A stretch of DNA of 53,921 bases from Acinetobacter courvalinii (GTDB lineage Bacteria; Pseudomonadota; Gammaproteobacteria; Pseudomonadales; Moraxellaceae). Position numbers and translations under genes: made by a program. A model generated the notes under the pieces. That model ran no database searches. It was not told the DNA's origin and worked only from the letters and a program-made list of their open reading frames with translations. The stretch lies in the NCBI RefSeq assembly GCF_014635545.1, contig NZ_BMDA01000009.1, forward strand, positions 1 through 53,921. The letters are read 5' to 3'. How positions within the stretch are numbered: the first letter of the stretch is position 1; every line of letters starts with the position of its first letter. Positions 22,266 through 30,597 of this stretch are shown here, one piece after another.

Positions 22266-23621
22266 ATGCAACATCAAACCACAATTGCTGCGATTGCTAC
22301 CCCATTAGGTCGTGGTGGTGTGGGCGTGATTCGACTTTCCGGCCCTAAAGCTTATGCCATTGCTGAACAGTTGACCCAGAAAACTCTTCCTGCTGCCCGC
22401 ATGGCTGGCTTCCGTCAGTTCTGTGATGCGGATGGTTCAGTGATGGATGAAGGCATTGTACTGTGTTTTCCAAATCCGCATTCGTTTACCGGTGAGGATG
22501 TGGTGGAATTACAGGGGCATGGTGGCCCAGTTATTCAGAATGCGTTATTAGCGCGTTTACTGGATTTGGGTGCGACGGCTGCCAAGGCGGGTGAGTTTTC
22601 CATGCGTGCCTTTGAAAACGGCAAGATGGATCTGGTGCAAGCCGAAGCGATCGCTGATTTGATTGATGCAACCTCACAGGCCGCCGCACGTTCAGCGGTT
22701 CGTTCCTTACAGGGTGCCTTTTCAACCAAAATTAATACCGTTTTAGAAAAGCTGATTCACTTGCGTTTGCATGTGGAAGCGGCCATTGATTTTCCAGAAG
22801 AAGAAATTGATTTCCTTGCCGATGGCAAGATTTTAGCTTTGCTGGATGATGTACAGGACTCGGTTAAGGCCGTACAGCAATCTGCACGCCAAGGTCAGCT
22901 GTTACGTGAAGGTTTGCAGGTAGTGATCGCCGGTAAGCCGAACGCGGGCAAATCCAGCCTGTTAAACGCGCTGGCGGGCCACGAACGGGCCATTGTGACC
23001 GATATTGCCGGAACCACCCGCGATGTATTGCATGAAAAGATCAGTTTGAATGGTTTGCCAATTACCTTAACCGATACTGCCGGTTTACGTGAAACAGGTG
23101 ATATCGTCGAGCAGGAAGGGATTCGTCGTGCGATTAAAGAAATTGAACAGGCCGATTTATTACTGCTGGTCTACGATTTAAACCAGGGCGATGAACCGTT
23201 GCAGCTGGCGCGCGAATATTTTGCCGATCATCTTGAACCGAAACGTTTACTGTTGATCGGTAATAAATGTGATTTAACCGGTCAGGAGGCGACTTTAAGT
23301 GATTATCAGGGCTTCCGTCATATCAGTGTGTCTGCCAAACAGGATATGGGTGTTCAGGCGCTTATAGAAGCGATTACAGCGCATGCAGGCTTCCAGCCTG
23401 AGGAAGACACCTTTATTGCCCGAACACGTCATTTAGACGCAATGAAGCGCACTCAGCGCTATCTTGCCGAGGCACGTGAGCAACTTGTTGTGTTTAACGC
23501 AGGTGAACTGGTGGCTGAATCATTGCGTCTGGCACAAAATGCATTGGGTGAAATCACCGGTGACTTTAGTGCCGATGATCTTCTAGGGAAGATTTTTGGT
23601 TCATTTTGTATTGGTAAATAA
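22266..23621 (+). CDS. mnmE: tRNA uridine-5-carboxymethylaminomethyl GTPase MnmE
   Basis: GTPase that, with MnmG, modifies wobble uridine 34 of several tRNAs. The 451-aa protein has the N-terminal folate-binding domain (TIAAIATPLGRGGVGVIRLSG) and a helical middle domain. The G domain carries GKPNAGKSSLLNAL (G1, about residue 222), DIAGTTRD (G2), DTAGL (G3) and NKCD (G4). The C-terminal FCIGK motif holds the conserved cysteine. Start preceded by TTTAGGTG. It has its own terminator at 23641. Confidence 0.97.
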   Translation: MQHQTTIAAIATPLGRGGVGVIRLSGPKAYAIAEQLTQKTLPAARMAGFRQFCDADGSVMDEGIVLCFPNPHSFTGEDVVELQGHGGPVIQNALLARLLDLGATAAKAGEFSMRAFENGKMDLVQAEAIADLIDATSQAAARSAVRSLQGAFSTKINTVLEKLIHLRLHVEAAIDFPEEEIDFLADGKILALLDDVQDSVKAVQQSARQGQLLREGLQVVIAGKPNAGKSSLLNALAGHERAIVTDIAGTTRDVLHEKISLNGLPITLTDTAGLRETGDIVEQEGIRRAIKEIEQADLLLLVYDLNQGDEPLQLAREYFADHLEPKRLLLIGNKCDLTGQEATLSDYQGFRHISVSAKQDMGVQALIEAITAHAGFQPEEDTFIARTRHLDAMKRTQRYLAEAREQLVVFNAGELVAESLRLAQNALGEITGDFSADDLLGKIFGSFCIGK

Positions 23622-23640
23622 TCAATTAAATCAAATACTT

Positions 23641-23675
23641 ATGGCTTGAATTGTATTGCAATCCAAGCCATTTTT
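23641..23675. terminator. Terminator between mnmE and pilU
   Basis: ATGGCTTG ... CAAGCCAT with an inner ATTG/CAAT pairing, followed by TTTTTT, between converging genes. Confidence 0.8.
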
Positions 23676-24868
23676 TATTCCTTCTCTTCAGCGGTCTGTT
23701 CTTGCTCTGCTTTTTGTTCTGGTACCACATTTAATGCCGTCATCATGGCAGCTGGCGCGCCGTCCTGACGTGTGGCTTTGAGCTTGATCTGCAAACGCAA
23801 TTCATTGACTGAATCGGCATTACGCAAGGCCTCATCATAGCTAATCGCGCCTTCGTTATACAGATCGAATAAAGCCTGATCGAAGGTTTGCATCCCCAGC
23901 TCACGTGATTTACTCATAATCTCTTTCAGTGCGTGGAACTGGCCTTTTAAAATATTATCTGCAATTAAGGGCGTATTCAGCAGGATTTCAATCGCTGCGC
24001 GACGCCCTTTGCCATCCTGCGTGCGCACCAATCGTTGAGAAATAATACCTTTCATATTGGATGAAAGATCCATGAGTAACTGGTTACGACGTTCTTCCGG
24101 GAAGAAATTAATAATCCGGTCCAGCGCCTGATTGGCATTGTTGGCGTGTAAAGTCCCTAGGCAAAGATGCCCTGTTTCGGCAAAGGCAATCGCATGTTCC
24201 ATGGTTTCCGTATCACGGATTTCCCCAATCAGGATCACATCGGGTGCCTGACGTAAGGTGTTTTTCAGGGCATGCTGCCATGAGTGACAATCAACACCGA
24301 CTTCACGATGGGTAATCATGGATTTTTTGTGTTTATGTACATACTCAACCGGATCTTCAACGGTAATGATATGTCCCGCTGAGTTTTCATTGCGGTGATC
24401 AATCATGGCGGCCAAAGAGGTTGATTTGCCTGAGCCGGTACCGCCTACCACCAAGACCAGACCACGTTTTTCCATAATCACCTGTTTAAGCGATTCAGGC
24501 AGCTTCAGCTTCTGAAAGGTTGGAATTTCCGAGGTAATGGTACGAATCACCATGCCGATCTGTAGCTGCTGTTTAAACACATTGACACGAAAACGTGAAA
24601 CATGGGGAACATTGATGGCAAAATTACATTCCCATTCTTTTTCAAACTCCTGGCGTTGCTTTTCATTCATTAAGCTATAGGCAAACAGTTTGGTTTTATC
24701 GGCCGTCAGTTCCTGTTGCCCGAGTGGACGCATCAGTCCCTGTAATTTAATGCTGGGCGGAAAATCTGCAGTAATAAATAAATCTGAACCCCCATATTCC
24801 ACTACTTTGGTCAGCATATGAAACATAAATGTTTTGGCTTCTTCGAGTAATTCTGCGCTATACATCAA
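23675..24868 (-). CDS. pilU: Type IV pilus retraction ATPase, PilU-like
   Basis: Hexameric PilT/PilU-family motor ATPase at the inner face of the membrane, used in pilus retraction and twitching. The 397-aa protein shows Walker A GGTGSGKST near residue 142, the Asp box ITVEDPVEY, Walker B ILIGEIRDTETM and the His box AFAETGHLCLGTLHANN. Segments such as ECNFAI, GRRAAIEILLNTPL and SVNELRLQIKLK match PilU more than PilT. PilT is not adjacent, so it is encoded elsewhere. The acidic Gln/Glu-rich C-tail is poorly conserved in general. Start MMYSAELLEEA. Confidence 0.85.
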   Translation of the reverse strand: MMYSAELLEEAKTFMFHMLTKVVEYGGSDLFITADFPPSIKLQGLMRPLGQQELTADKTKLFAYSLMNEKQRQEFEKEWECNFAINVPHVSRFRVNVFKQQLQIGMVIRTITSEIPTFQKLKLPESLKQVIMEKRGLVLVVGGTGSGKSTSLAAMIDHRNENSAGHIITVEDPVEYVHKHKKSMITHREVGVDCHSWQHALKNTLRQAPDVILIGEIRDTETMEHAIAFAETGHLCLGTLHANNANQALDRIINFFPEERRNQLLMDLSSNMKGIISQRLVRTQDGKGRRAAIEILLNTPLIADNILKGQFHALKEIMSKSRELGMQTFDQALFDLYNEGAISYDEALRNADSVNELRLQIKLKATRQDGAPAAMMTALNVVPEQKAEQEQTAEEKE

Positions 24869-25292
24869 TCTACCTGGATCTGAATAATAAGATGGTTTGT
24901 TGCCATTCGATTTAAAAATTGCAATGAAAAGAATGATCTATATGGTTTTTAAATGTGGGTTAAAACTATTCAGCCTCAAAAACACCCCAAATATTTGCTG
25001 AATCATTTCCACAGCTCATCGTTTCCTGGGGAATTATTCCAAACATGGCCCGATTGATCTAGTTATTTTCAAATTAACGCGGATATTTCAATGTGATGTG
25101 AAAATAATTGTCATTTTCTAACTAAAAATAGCTCATGAAAAGCAATCTAAAACCAGACTTGGATTGAAGCAGATGTTCCACGTGAAACATCACAGTCGTC
25201 GGTTGAATTTTGGTTGTTACTGCGTAAGCTGAGCTGTTTGGCCGTCCGATAATCATTACAATAGCGGCTGATTTTTGTATAGAGTGTCACTC
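24869..25292. other. 424-bp intergenic region with a parS-like site
   Basis: Lies between the divergent pilU and dsbC-like genes. It holds the candidate parS at 25174-25189 and presumably both promoters. A weak Fur-like sequence at 25100-25118 matches only 14 of 19 positions. I see no coding potential. Confidence 0.6.
25174..25189. other. parS: parS site (site 3)
   Basis: TGTTCCACGTGAAACA, 15 of 16 to the consensus TGTTTCACGTGAAACA, with the difference at a position that is often variable. It is intergenic, about 6 kb right of oriC. Confidence 0.88.
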
Positions 25293-25991
25293 ATGTTAAA
25301 AAAAATTGGGATTTTCTCATTATTAAGTTGTGTTTCTGCACTGGGCTTTGCCAATGTCGAGACCTTAAAAAGTAATTTGAGTAAACAATATCCCAATATT
25401 CAGGTGACCAACATCCAACCGACTGCAATGAACGGTTTATACAGTGCCAGTCTGGACAACCAGATCATCTATCTGGATGAAAGTGCTCAACACATGTTTA
25501 TCGGGTCAATGGTGCGTTTAAAAGACCAGAAAAATTTGACCAAGGATCTGGTGATCCAGCAAAACACGGTGGACTGGAAACAGCTTCCGTTCAAAGATGC
25601 GATTAAAACCGTCAAAGGCAATGGTAAGCGTGAGTTGGCGGTTTTCTCCGATCCGAACTGTCCATATTGCAAGAAACTGGAAGCCGAGCTGGACAAGCTG
25701 AATGATGTGACCATCTATACCTTTATCTATCCCTTAAAAGCACAATCGGTTGCTGTGTCTCAATCAGTCTGGTGTGATGCTAACCCGGCCTATGCATGGA
25801 AAAACCTGCTGCAGAAGAATGTACAGCCGCAACAAAAAACCTGTGCGAATCCGATAGAGCGTAATTTGCAGCTCGGTCGAAAATTAGCCGTAGATGGCAC
25901 CCCGACCCTGATTTTCAGCAATGGATTTAAAATGGTCGGTGCACGAAGTGCTGCAGACATTCAGACGATCTGGAAAGAACTCGGCCTATAA
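25293..25991 (+). CDS. DsbC-family thiol:disulfide interchange protein
   Basis: Periplasmic disulfide isomerase of 232 aa. The signal peptide MLKKIGIFSLLSCVSALGFA is followed by an N-terminal dimerisation domain (residues about 20-90). The thioredoxin domain has the active site SDPNCPYCKK near residue 121 and the cis-Pro loop in VDGTPTLIF. Two extra cysteines (VWCDAN, KTCANP) match the structural disulfide of DsbC. A TTG-initiated frame extends 18 bases upstream, but the ATG at 25293 gives a clean signal peptide. DsbC is the likely identity; DsbG is less so because the site is CPYC. Confidence 0.88.
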   Translation: MLKKIGIFSLLSCVSALGFANVETLKSNLSKQYPNIQVTNIQPTAMNGLYSASLDNQIIYLDESAQHMFIGSMVRLKDQKNLTKDLVIQQNTVDWKQLPFKDAIKTVKGNGKRELAVFSDPNCPYCKKLEAELDKLNDVTIYTFIYPLKAQSVAVSQSVWCDANPAYAWKNLLQKNVQPQQKTCANPIERNLQLGRKLAVDGTPTLIFSNGFKMVGARSAADIQTIWKELGL

Positions 25992-25999
25992 ATAAAAAT

Positions 26000-26033
26000 G
26001 CCCAATCCATTACATGAATGAATTGGGCGTATT
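26000..26033. terminator. Terminator between the dsbC-like and glsB-like genes
   Basis: Stem GCCCAAT / ATTGGGC with a 15-nt loop between converging genes, A/T-rich on both sides. Confidence 0.65.
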
Positions 26034-26046
26034 AATCTAGACCGTT

Positions 26047-26298
26047 CTAGCTTTTTTTGGTGACCAGATTGTAGATAAACAAAATAATGATCGCACCAAT
26101 CACAGAGGCAATGAAACCGGCTGCCGAATTTTCACCATATAGGCCGAGCAAGCGACCACCATAGGTTGCCAAGAGTGAACCTGCGATACCTAATAAGGTG
26201 GTTACAATAAAGCCTGCTTTATCTTCACCCGGATGTAAAGCACGTGCAATTAAACCAGCAAAAAAACCAACGACGATTGCCACAATTAGAGACCACAT
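26047..26298 (-). CDS. GlsB/YeaQ/YmgE family stress-response membrane protein
   Basis: Small inner-membrane protein of 83 aa with three hydrophobic segments. It begins MWSLIVAIVVGFFAGLIARALHPGEDK and continues with FIVTTLLGIAGSLLATYGGR, the Transgly_assoc family pattern. Family members are linked to stress survival; the molecular role is unknown. AAGGAGAAAGAC directly before the ATG at 26298 decides the start, although the frame opens 57 bases further up. Confidence 0.9.
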   Translation of the reverse strand: MWSLIVAIVVGFFAGLIARALHPGEDKAGFIVTTLLGIAGSLLATYGGRLLGLYGENSAAGFIASVIGAIIILFIYNLVTKKS

Positions 26299-26530
26299 TG
26301 TCTTTCTCCTTGTTTTAACAGTGATATTTATTACTATCCTGCTTGATACGCACAAACTTTGTCTGTAGTGGATTACTGAGTTATGTCGTATTTTTGTGCT
26401 GGATTTAGCGGGTTTTGATTAAAGCATGGCTGAAAAAGCAGCTTTAGACGCATCACTCAGACCAAAGCATTCGACAGTTGATCTGAGCGCAGGACAAGGT
26501 AGGAACGAGATTATTAACCGAAGGATTGGA

Positions 26531-27058
26531 TTAAATCCCGATTTCACCAATAAATGGCAAGTGACGATATTTTTGATCAAAGTCGAGGCCATAGCCGACA
26601 ATAAAGCGGTCTTCGACTTCAAAGCCCAGAAATTTTACATCTAAAGGAATTTCACGGCGTGACGGCTTGCTGACTAAAGTACATAATTCAATTGAGTTTG
26701 GATTACGGGTTTTCAGCATTTCAACCACTTTGCTGAGGGTATTACCTGAGTCGATAATATCTTCGACCACAAGCACATCTTTACCGTGAATTTCGCCATC
26801 AAGATCTTTTAAAATTTTGACATCACGAGAGGAAACGGTTCCACCACCATAACTAGACACGGTCATAAAATCGAGTTCATGTGGTTTGTCGATGGCACGG
26901 CATAAATCCGCCATAAAAATGACTGAACCACGTAATAAGCCGATCAGTACCAGTTCTTTATCACTTTGAGCATAGTGTGCATTGATTTTGTCGCCAAGTT
27001 CTTTCACTTTGGCTTGAATCTCTTCACTTGAAATCATAATGCGCATTGCAATGGTCAT
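26531..27058 (-). CDS. hpt: Hypoxanthine phosphoribosyltransferase
   Basis: Purine salvage enzyme converting hypoxanthine (and guanine, usually less well) plus PRPP to IMP or GMP. The 175-aa protein has the PRPP loop VLVVEDIIDSGNTL near residue 100, the LLRGSVIFMADL segment, and the C-terminal motif FIVGYGLDFDQKYRHLP. The frame extends 57 bases upstream, but MTIAMRIMISSEEIQ is the normal N-terminus. Its neighbour is guaD, another purine salvage gene on the same strand, so a shared transcript is plausible. Confidence 0.94.
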   Translation of the reverse strand: MTIAMRIMISSEEIQAKVKELGDKINAHYAQSDKELVLIGLLRGSVIFMADLCRAIDKPHELDFMTVSSYGGGTVSSRDVKILKDLDGEIHGKDVLVVEDIIDSGNTLSKVVEMLKTRNPNSIELCTLVSKPSRREIPLDVKFLGFEVEDRFIVGYGLDFDQKYRHLPFIGEIGI

Positions 27059-27161
27059 CGGTAGATTCCTAAAACTTAAAAACGGGAAAATAAAAAAGGT
27101 GTTGACCTGCAACACCTCGAAATCTTGAGCTAATCTGGCAATTTTAAAACAAAATCACTTT

Positions 27162-27311
27162 TCATGCACCTTTTGATGACGAAGAATGTGTTTCATTTTG
27201 AGCAGACGAGCTGTCCCGTTTCAGCAGAACTGCACATCCAATCGCAATACAGAGTAAGCCAAGTCTCTGTTTATTTAAAAATTTAGTTTTGGCTATAGGC
27301 TTTTTGTCCAT
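27162..27311 (-). CDS. Possible small membrane peptide overlapping the guaD end
   Basis: A 49-aa frame starting MDKKPIAKTKFLNKQRLG, with one hydrophobic stretch (GLLCIAIGCAVLL) and a Ser-rich tail. It begins inside the last 29 bases of guaD, with GAGG about 12 bases before the ATG. I do not recognise a family. It could be a real co-translated peptide or chance. Confidence 0.35.
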   Translation of the reverse strand: MDKKPIAKTKFLNKQRLGLLCIAIGCAVLLKRDSSSAQNETHSSSSKGA

Positions 27312-28599
27312 AGATATAGGTTGCCTCAATATTTCGGTCATCGCCCATGGTGAATAAAGCAAACAGGCTATCTTCAACCGATTTTGAACGTGACTGACGC
27401 AGTTGTTGTAACGCGGTTGGCTGGGTATTCAAGACCACGAAATCAGCTTCTTTACCGATGTTAAAGTTACCGAGTTTCTCATCCAGATCCAGCGCTTTCG
27501 CCCCACCTAGTGTGGCGTGATACAACGATTCAAAAGCCGAGAGTTTATCGCCTTGTAACTGTTGAACTTTGTACGCTTCATTCACGGTTTGCAACAGACT
27601 AAATGAAGTCCCTGCCCCAACGTCAGTGCCTAAACCGACTTTTACTTGCTGTTCCCAGGTCTTTTTCAAAGGGAATAATCCACTGCCCAAGAACAGGTTT
27701 GAAGTTGGGCAGAAGGCAATCGCAGAGTCGGTTTCATGCATACATTTCCATTCTGCATCTTCCAGATGGACGCAATGCGCAAATACAGAACGTTGACCGG
27801 TTAAGCCATAATGATGATAAACATCCAGATAACCATCTTGCTCAGGGAATAGCTCTTTTACCCATGCGATTTCATCTTTGTTTTCACTTAAATGGGTATG
27901 TACATAAACATCAGGGAATTGTGCTTTGAGCTGGCCTGCTTGTTCCAGTTGTTCGGGAGTAGACGTTGGCGCAAAACGTGGTGTAATCGCGTATAAAGCA
28001 CGGCCCTGTCCATGCCACTTCTCAATCAGCGCCTTAGAATCATCATAGGCACTCTGTGCGGTATCACACAATGCTTCTGGTGCATGACGATCCATCATCA
28101 CCTTCCCTGCGATTAAACGCATCTGGTGCTGTGCTGCGGCTTCAAATAAAGCATCCACAGATTCAGGATGTACCGTACAGAACACCAACGCGGTGGTGGT
28201 TCCGTTTTTAAGCAATTCATTGACAAAAAACTGAGCTATCTCTTGGGCATAAGCTTTGTCTTTAAACTGAATTTCAGTCGGGAAGGTATAGGTGTTGAGC
28301 CAGCTTAATAATTGTTCGCCGTAAGCACCGACCATTTCCGTTTGTGGGAAATGGATATGGGTATCGATCATGCCCGGGATGATCAATTGTTCTGGATAAT
28401 GCTGGATTTCAACGTTTGCAGGAAGATGGGCTTGAGCGTCGTTCCACGGGCCAAACCAGCGAATTTTACCTTGTTCAGTGATCATTATGCCGTCTTCGAT
28501 ATAACGGACTTGATCGGCAATTTCAGTGGCTTGAGAAACGGTCTTTTGAATATCTAAGAAGCGACCACGAATCACCGTGGTTGGAGTAGCCAAAGTCAT
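27283..28599 (-). CDS. guaD: Guanine deaminase
   Basis: Zinc-dependent amidohydrolase converting guanine to xanthine plus ammonia. The 438-aa protein has the metal motif DTHIHFPQ near residue 79, the signature GAYGEQLLSWLNTYTFP, VHTHLSENKDE near residue 234, HCVHLED and the catalytic Asp in GLGTDVGAG near residue 329. Length is normal. It is upstream of hpt on the same strand, joining two branches of purine salvage. Confidence 0.95.
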   Translation of the reverse strand: MTLATPTTVIRGRFLDIQKTVSQATEIADQVRYIEDGIMITEQGKIRWFGPWNDAQAHLPANVEIQHYPEQLIIPGMIDTHIHFPQTEMVGAYGEQLLSWLNTYTFPTEIQFKDKAYAQEIAQFFVNELLKNGTTTALVFCTVHPESVDALFEAAAQHQMRLIAGKVMMDRHAPEALCDTAQSAYDDSKALIEKWHGQGRALYAITPRFAPTSTPEQLEQAGQLKAQFPDVYVHTHLSENKDEIAWVKELFPEQDGYLDVYHHYGLTGQRSVFAHCVHLEDAEWKCMHETDSAIAFCPTSNLFLGSGLFPLKKTWEQQVKVGLGTDVGAGTSFSLLQTVNEAYKVQQLQGDKLSAFESLYHATLGGAKALDLDEKLGNFNIGKEADFVVLNTQPTALQQLRQSRSKSVEDSLFALFTMGDDRNIEATYIYGQKAYSQN

Positions 28600-28915
28600 A
28601 ACAACCTACAATTTTACTTTTTTCGGTTGATTGTACCTGATTTTGCCAAATTTACTGGATTATTCGGCTAATTAATGCGCTTAAAAGGTATATAAATGTG
28701 AGCAGTAGTTTGAGCCATTTGATTGTGTCTTCAGCGACGCTGTATCTATATTTTCAATAAAAAGAAGTGCATTTGAGAACAGTAGATGAATATTTGAAGA
28801 CCCGGATGTGTTCTGAATCATATTATTTCATTCGCCCGGCAGTGCTTATGAAAGCTATAATCAAGTGCACATTCACTTTGCTGTCATTTAGAGTTTAGAA
28901 ATCAAGAGAAAATTT
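28600..28915. other. 316-bp intergenic region between guaD and a lipoprotein gene
   Basis: Divergent promoter region. A TATAAT at 28856-28861 may be the -10 of the lipoprotein gene, but no convincing -35 is seen at the right distance. No coding potential or repeat noticed. Confidence 0.4.
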
Positions 28916-29287
28916 ATGAAAAAAACAGGGTTATTTATTTTATTGGCATGCACAATTTCGGCATGCAGTTCTCACAACGAAACCTATCAAAGCACGTTTA
29001 AGCATACTACTGAATGCCAAGCTCAGTTAATAGACATTAGCAAAGGCAATTTTAAGCTGGATGATATTGCAAAGGAGCGTTTGAGCTTTGATTTTCAAGC
29101 GAAAGATAACAATGAAGAAATTATCCAAATTAACATCGCTGAAAAACAGCCAAATGCCACCCGATCAGCTGGGCGGATTAAGGTGAATAAAGCTCGAAAT
29201 GAAATTTTCAACTCAACCTTTGATGATATGAATATGATTCCTATCAAGCTGGGTTCACATCCCTCTTTTATTAAAGACTGCTTTTAA
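28916..29287 (+). CDS. Small hypothetical lipoprotein
   Basis: A 123-aa protein with signal peptide MKKTGLFILLACTISAC; the lipobox cysteine is at residue 17, followed by SSHNE, so outer-membrane sorting is likely. The mature part is a small, mainly beta-looking domain (KLDDIAKERLSFDFQAKDNNEEIIQINIAEKQ in outline) with a second cysteine two residues from the C-terminus and one near residue 34, possibly a disulfide. I do not recognise a family. Start preceded by AAGAGAAAA. Confidence 0.75.
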   Translation: MKKTGLFILLACTISACSSHNETYQSTFKHTTECQAQLIDISKGNFKLDDIAKERLSFDFQAKDNNEEIIQINIAEKQPNATRSAGRIKVNKARNEIFNSTFDDMNMIPIKLGSHPSFIKDCF

Positions 29288-29308
29288 AAAGTAGGTCATG
29301 ATAAAAAA

Positions 29309-29331
29309 GGCCTGCAATGCAGGCCCTTTCT
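29309..29331. terminator. Terminator between the lipoprotein gene and terC
   Basis: GGCCTGC-AAT-GCAGGCC followed by CTTTC, A-rich on the left; serves converging genes. Confidence 0.78.
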
Positions 29332-29343
29332 ATTTCTGATGGT

Positions 29344-30300
29344 TTATTGCGCTTGTCGCTTATTGTGTCGTAACGACAGATAAGCGGTGATGCCTAATAC
29401 CAGAACGATAAAGCCTAACGAAATCCAGATTGGCATGTGGAATACGTCGAGCAATAACATTTTTGCACCAATGAATAGTAAGATGATGCCCAAACCATAC
29501 GGTAAGTAATGCATTTTCGACGCCGCACCTGCCAATAAGAAGAACATCGCACGTAAACCCAAAATCGCCATTAAGTTTGCGGTTAAAACAATGAACGGAT
29601 CACTGGTCACGGCGAAAATTGCAGGAATGGAATCCACCGCAAAGATCACATCAGACGCTTCGACCAAAATCAAAACTAAAAATAAAGGGGTTGCCCATAA
29701 CACACCATTCTGGCGAACGAAGAAATTGTTGCCTTCAAGCTGTGGTGTGATACGCATGTGTTTGCGTAACCATTTCAGTAACTTGATATCTTCAATATTG
29801 GTATCTTCTTCATCCTGACCTTTCAGGAATTTAAAGCCGGTGTAGACCAGGAAGGCACCGAAGATATATAGCACCCAAGAGAACTCTTGCACAAACCACG
29901 CACCAATAAAGATAAAAATGGTTCGCAGAATGATTGCACCAAGTACGCCGTAAAGCAGGATTTTACGTTGATATGCAGGCGGGATCGCAAAAGCTGCGAA
30001 AATCATTAACCAGACAAAGACGTTATCAATTGCCAGCGATTTTTCCAATAGATAACCTGCGAAGTATTCCATGGTTTTCTGGTTGGCAATGGTTGCACCT
30101 ACGGTTTGCTGTAGATAAAACCATAATCCGCCACCAAAAATCACTGCAACACTGACCCAGGCAATACTCCAGTAGGCTGCCTGTCTGATCGGCACGTCCT
30201 GATTTTGTTTTTGCTTAAAGCCTAAAAAGTCGACCAGTAGCATCACGGTAACGAGACCGAAGAATGCGACATAGAGCCATAAATTACCGATAGTTTCCAT
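29344..30300 (-). CDS. TerC-family membrane protein, probable manganese exporter
   Basis: Integral inner-membrane protein (318 aa) with about eight hydrophobic segments. It contains the TerC signature acidic motifs EKSLAIDNVFVWLMIF near residue 88 and VEASDVIFAVDSIPAIFAV near residue 214. E. coli Alx and related TerC proteins controlled by yybP-ykoY riboswitches take part in manganese export or in metalating secreted enzymes. The leader here has that riboswitch, so control by manganese is likely. GGGAG lies 5 bases before the ATG at 30300; a GTG one codon upstream is less likely. Confidence 0.92.
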   Translation of the reverse strand: METIGNLWLYVAFFGLVTVMLLVDFLGFKQKQNQDVPIRQAAYWSIAWVSVAVIFGGGLWFYLQQTVGATIANQKTMEYFAGYLLEKSLAIDNVFVWLMIFAAFAIPPAYQRKILLYGVLGAIILRTIFIFIGAWFVQEFSWVLYIFGAFLVYTGFKFLKGQDEEDTNIEDIKLLKWLRKHMRITPQLEGNNFFVRQNGVLWATPLFLVLILVEASDVIFAVDSIPAIFAVTSDPFIVLTANLMAILGLRAMFFLLAGAASKMHYLPYGLGIILLFIGAKMLLLDVFHMPIWISLGFIVLVLGITAYLSLRHNKRQAQ

Positions 30301-30312
30301 CACAACTCCCTA

Positions 30313-30353
30313 TCTGGCAAATGGACATAAAAAAACCTCGACCAGTTGCCAGA
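30313..30353 (-). promoter_or_regulatory. Alternative hairpin next to the terC ribosome site
   Basis: TCTGGCAA (30346-30353 on the minus strand) can pair with TTGCCAGA (30313-30320), which ends 2 bases before the GGGAG ribosome site. The same TCTG segment also pairs upstream (CAGATG/CATCTG), so the two folds exclude each other. Confidence 0.55.
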
Positions 30354-30510
30354 TGAATTAATACATCTGTTTCAACATGATCAAGGTCTTGCCTACACCA
30401 CGATGGATTGTGATGCTCAGAGTCCGACTTTTTGCAAAGTGTAATGACGAAGCTCTGACACCTAAGGCATTCAGCGCTTAGGTCTGGAGGAGGCTACTCC
30501 CCTTGTCAAC
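30329..30510 (-). ncRNA. yybP-ykoY manganese riboswitch
   Basis: The leader of terC carries the family signature GGGGAGTAGCC on the minus strand (plus-strand 30492-30502). A structured aptamer of roughly 120 nt follows. An expression platform then pairs GACCTTGATC (30379-30388) with GGTCGAGGTT (30334-30343) just before a run of seven T residues, forming a terminator. The family binds Mn2+ and turns on metal-export genes. Boundaries are approximate. Confidence 0.88.
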
Positions 30511-30597
30511 TTATTCTGTATGGATATTCATATCCAAATATGCGTATAGAATTACATATTTTTAGACAATGTGCAAATATTCATCAGCAAGGTTCAA

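Noticed and set aside
25100-25118. Second Fur box upstream of the dsbC-like gene
   Set aside because: Only 14 of 19 matches in A+T-rich DNA and no iron-related gene on either side.
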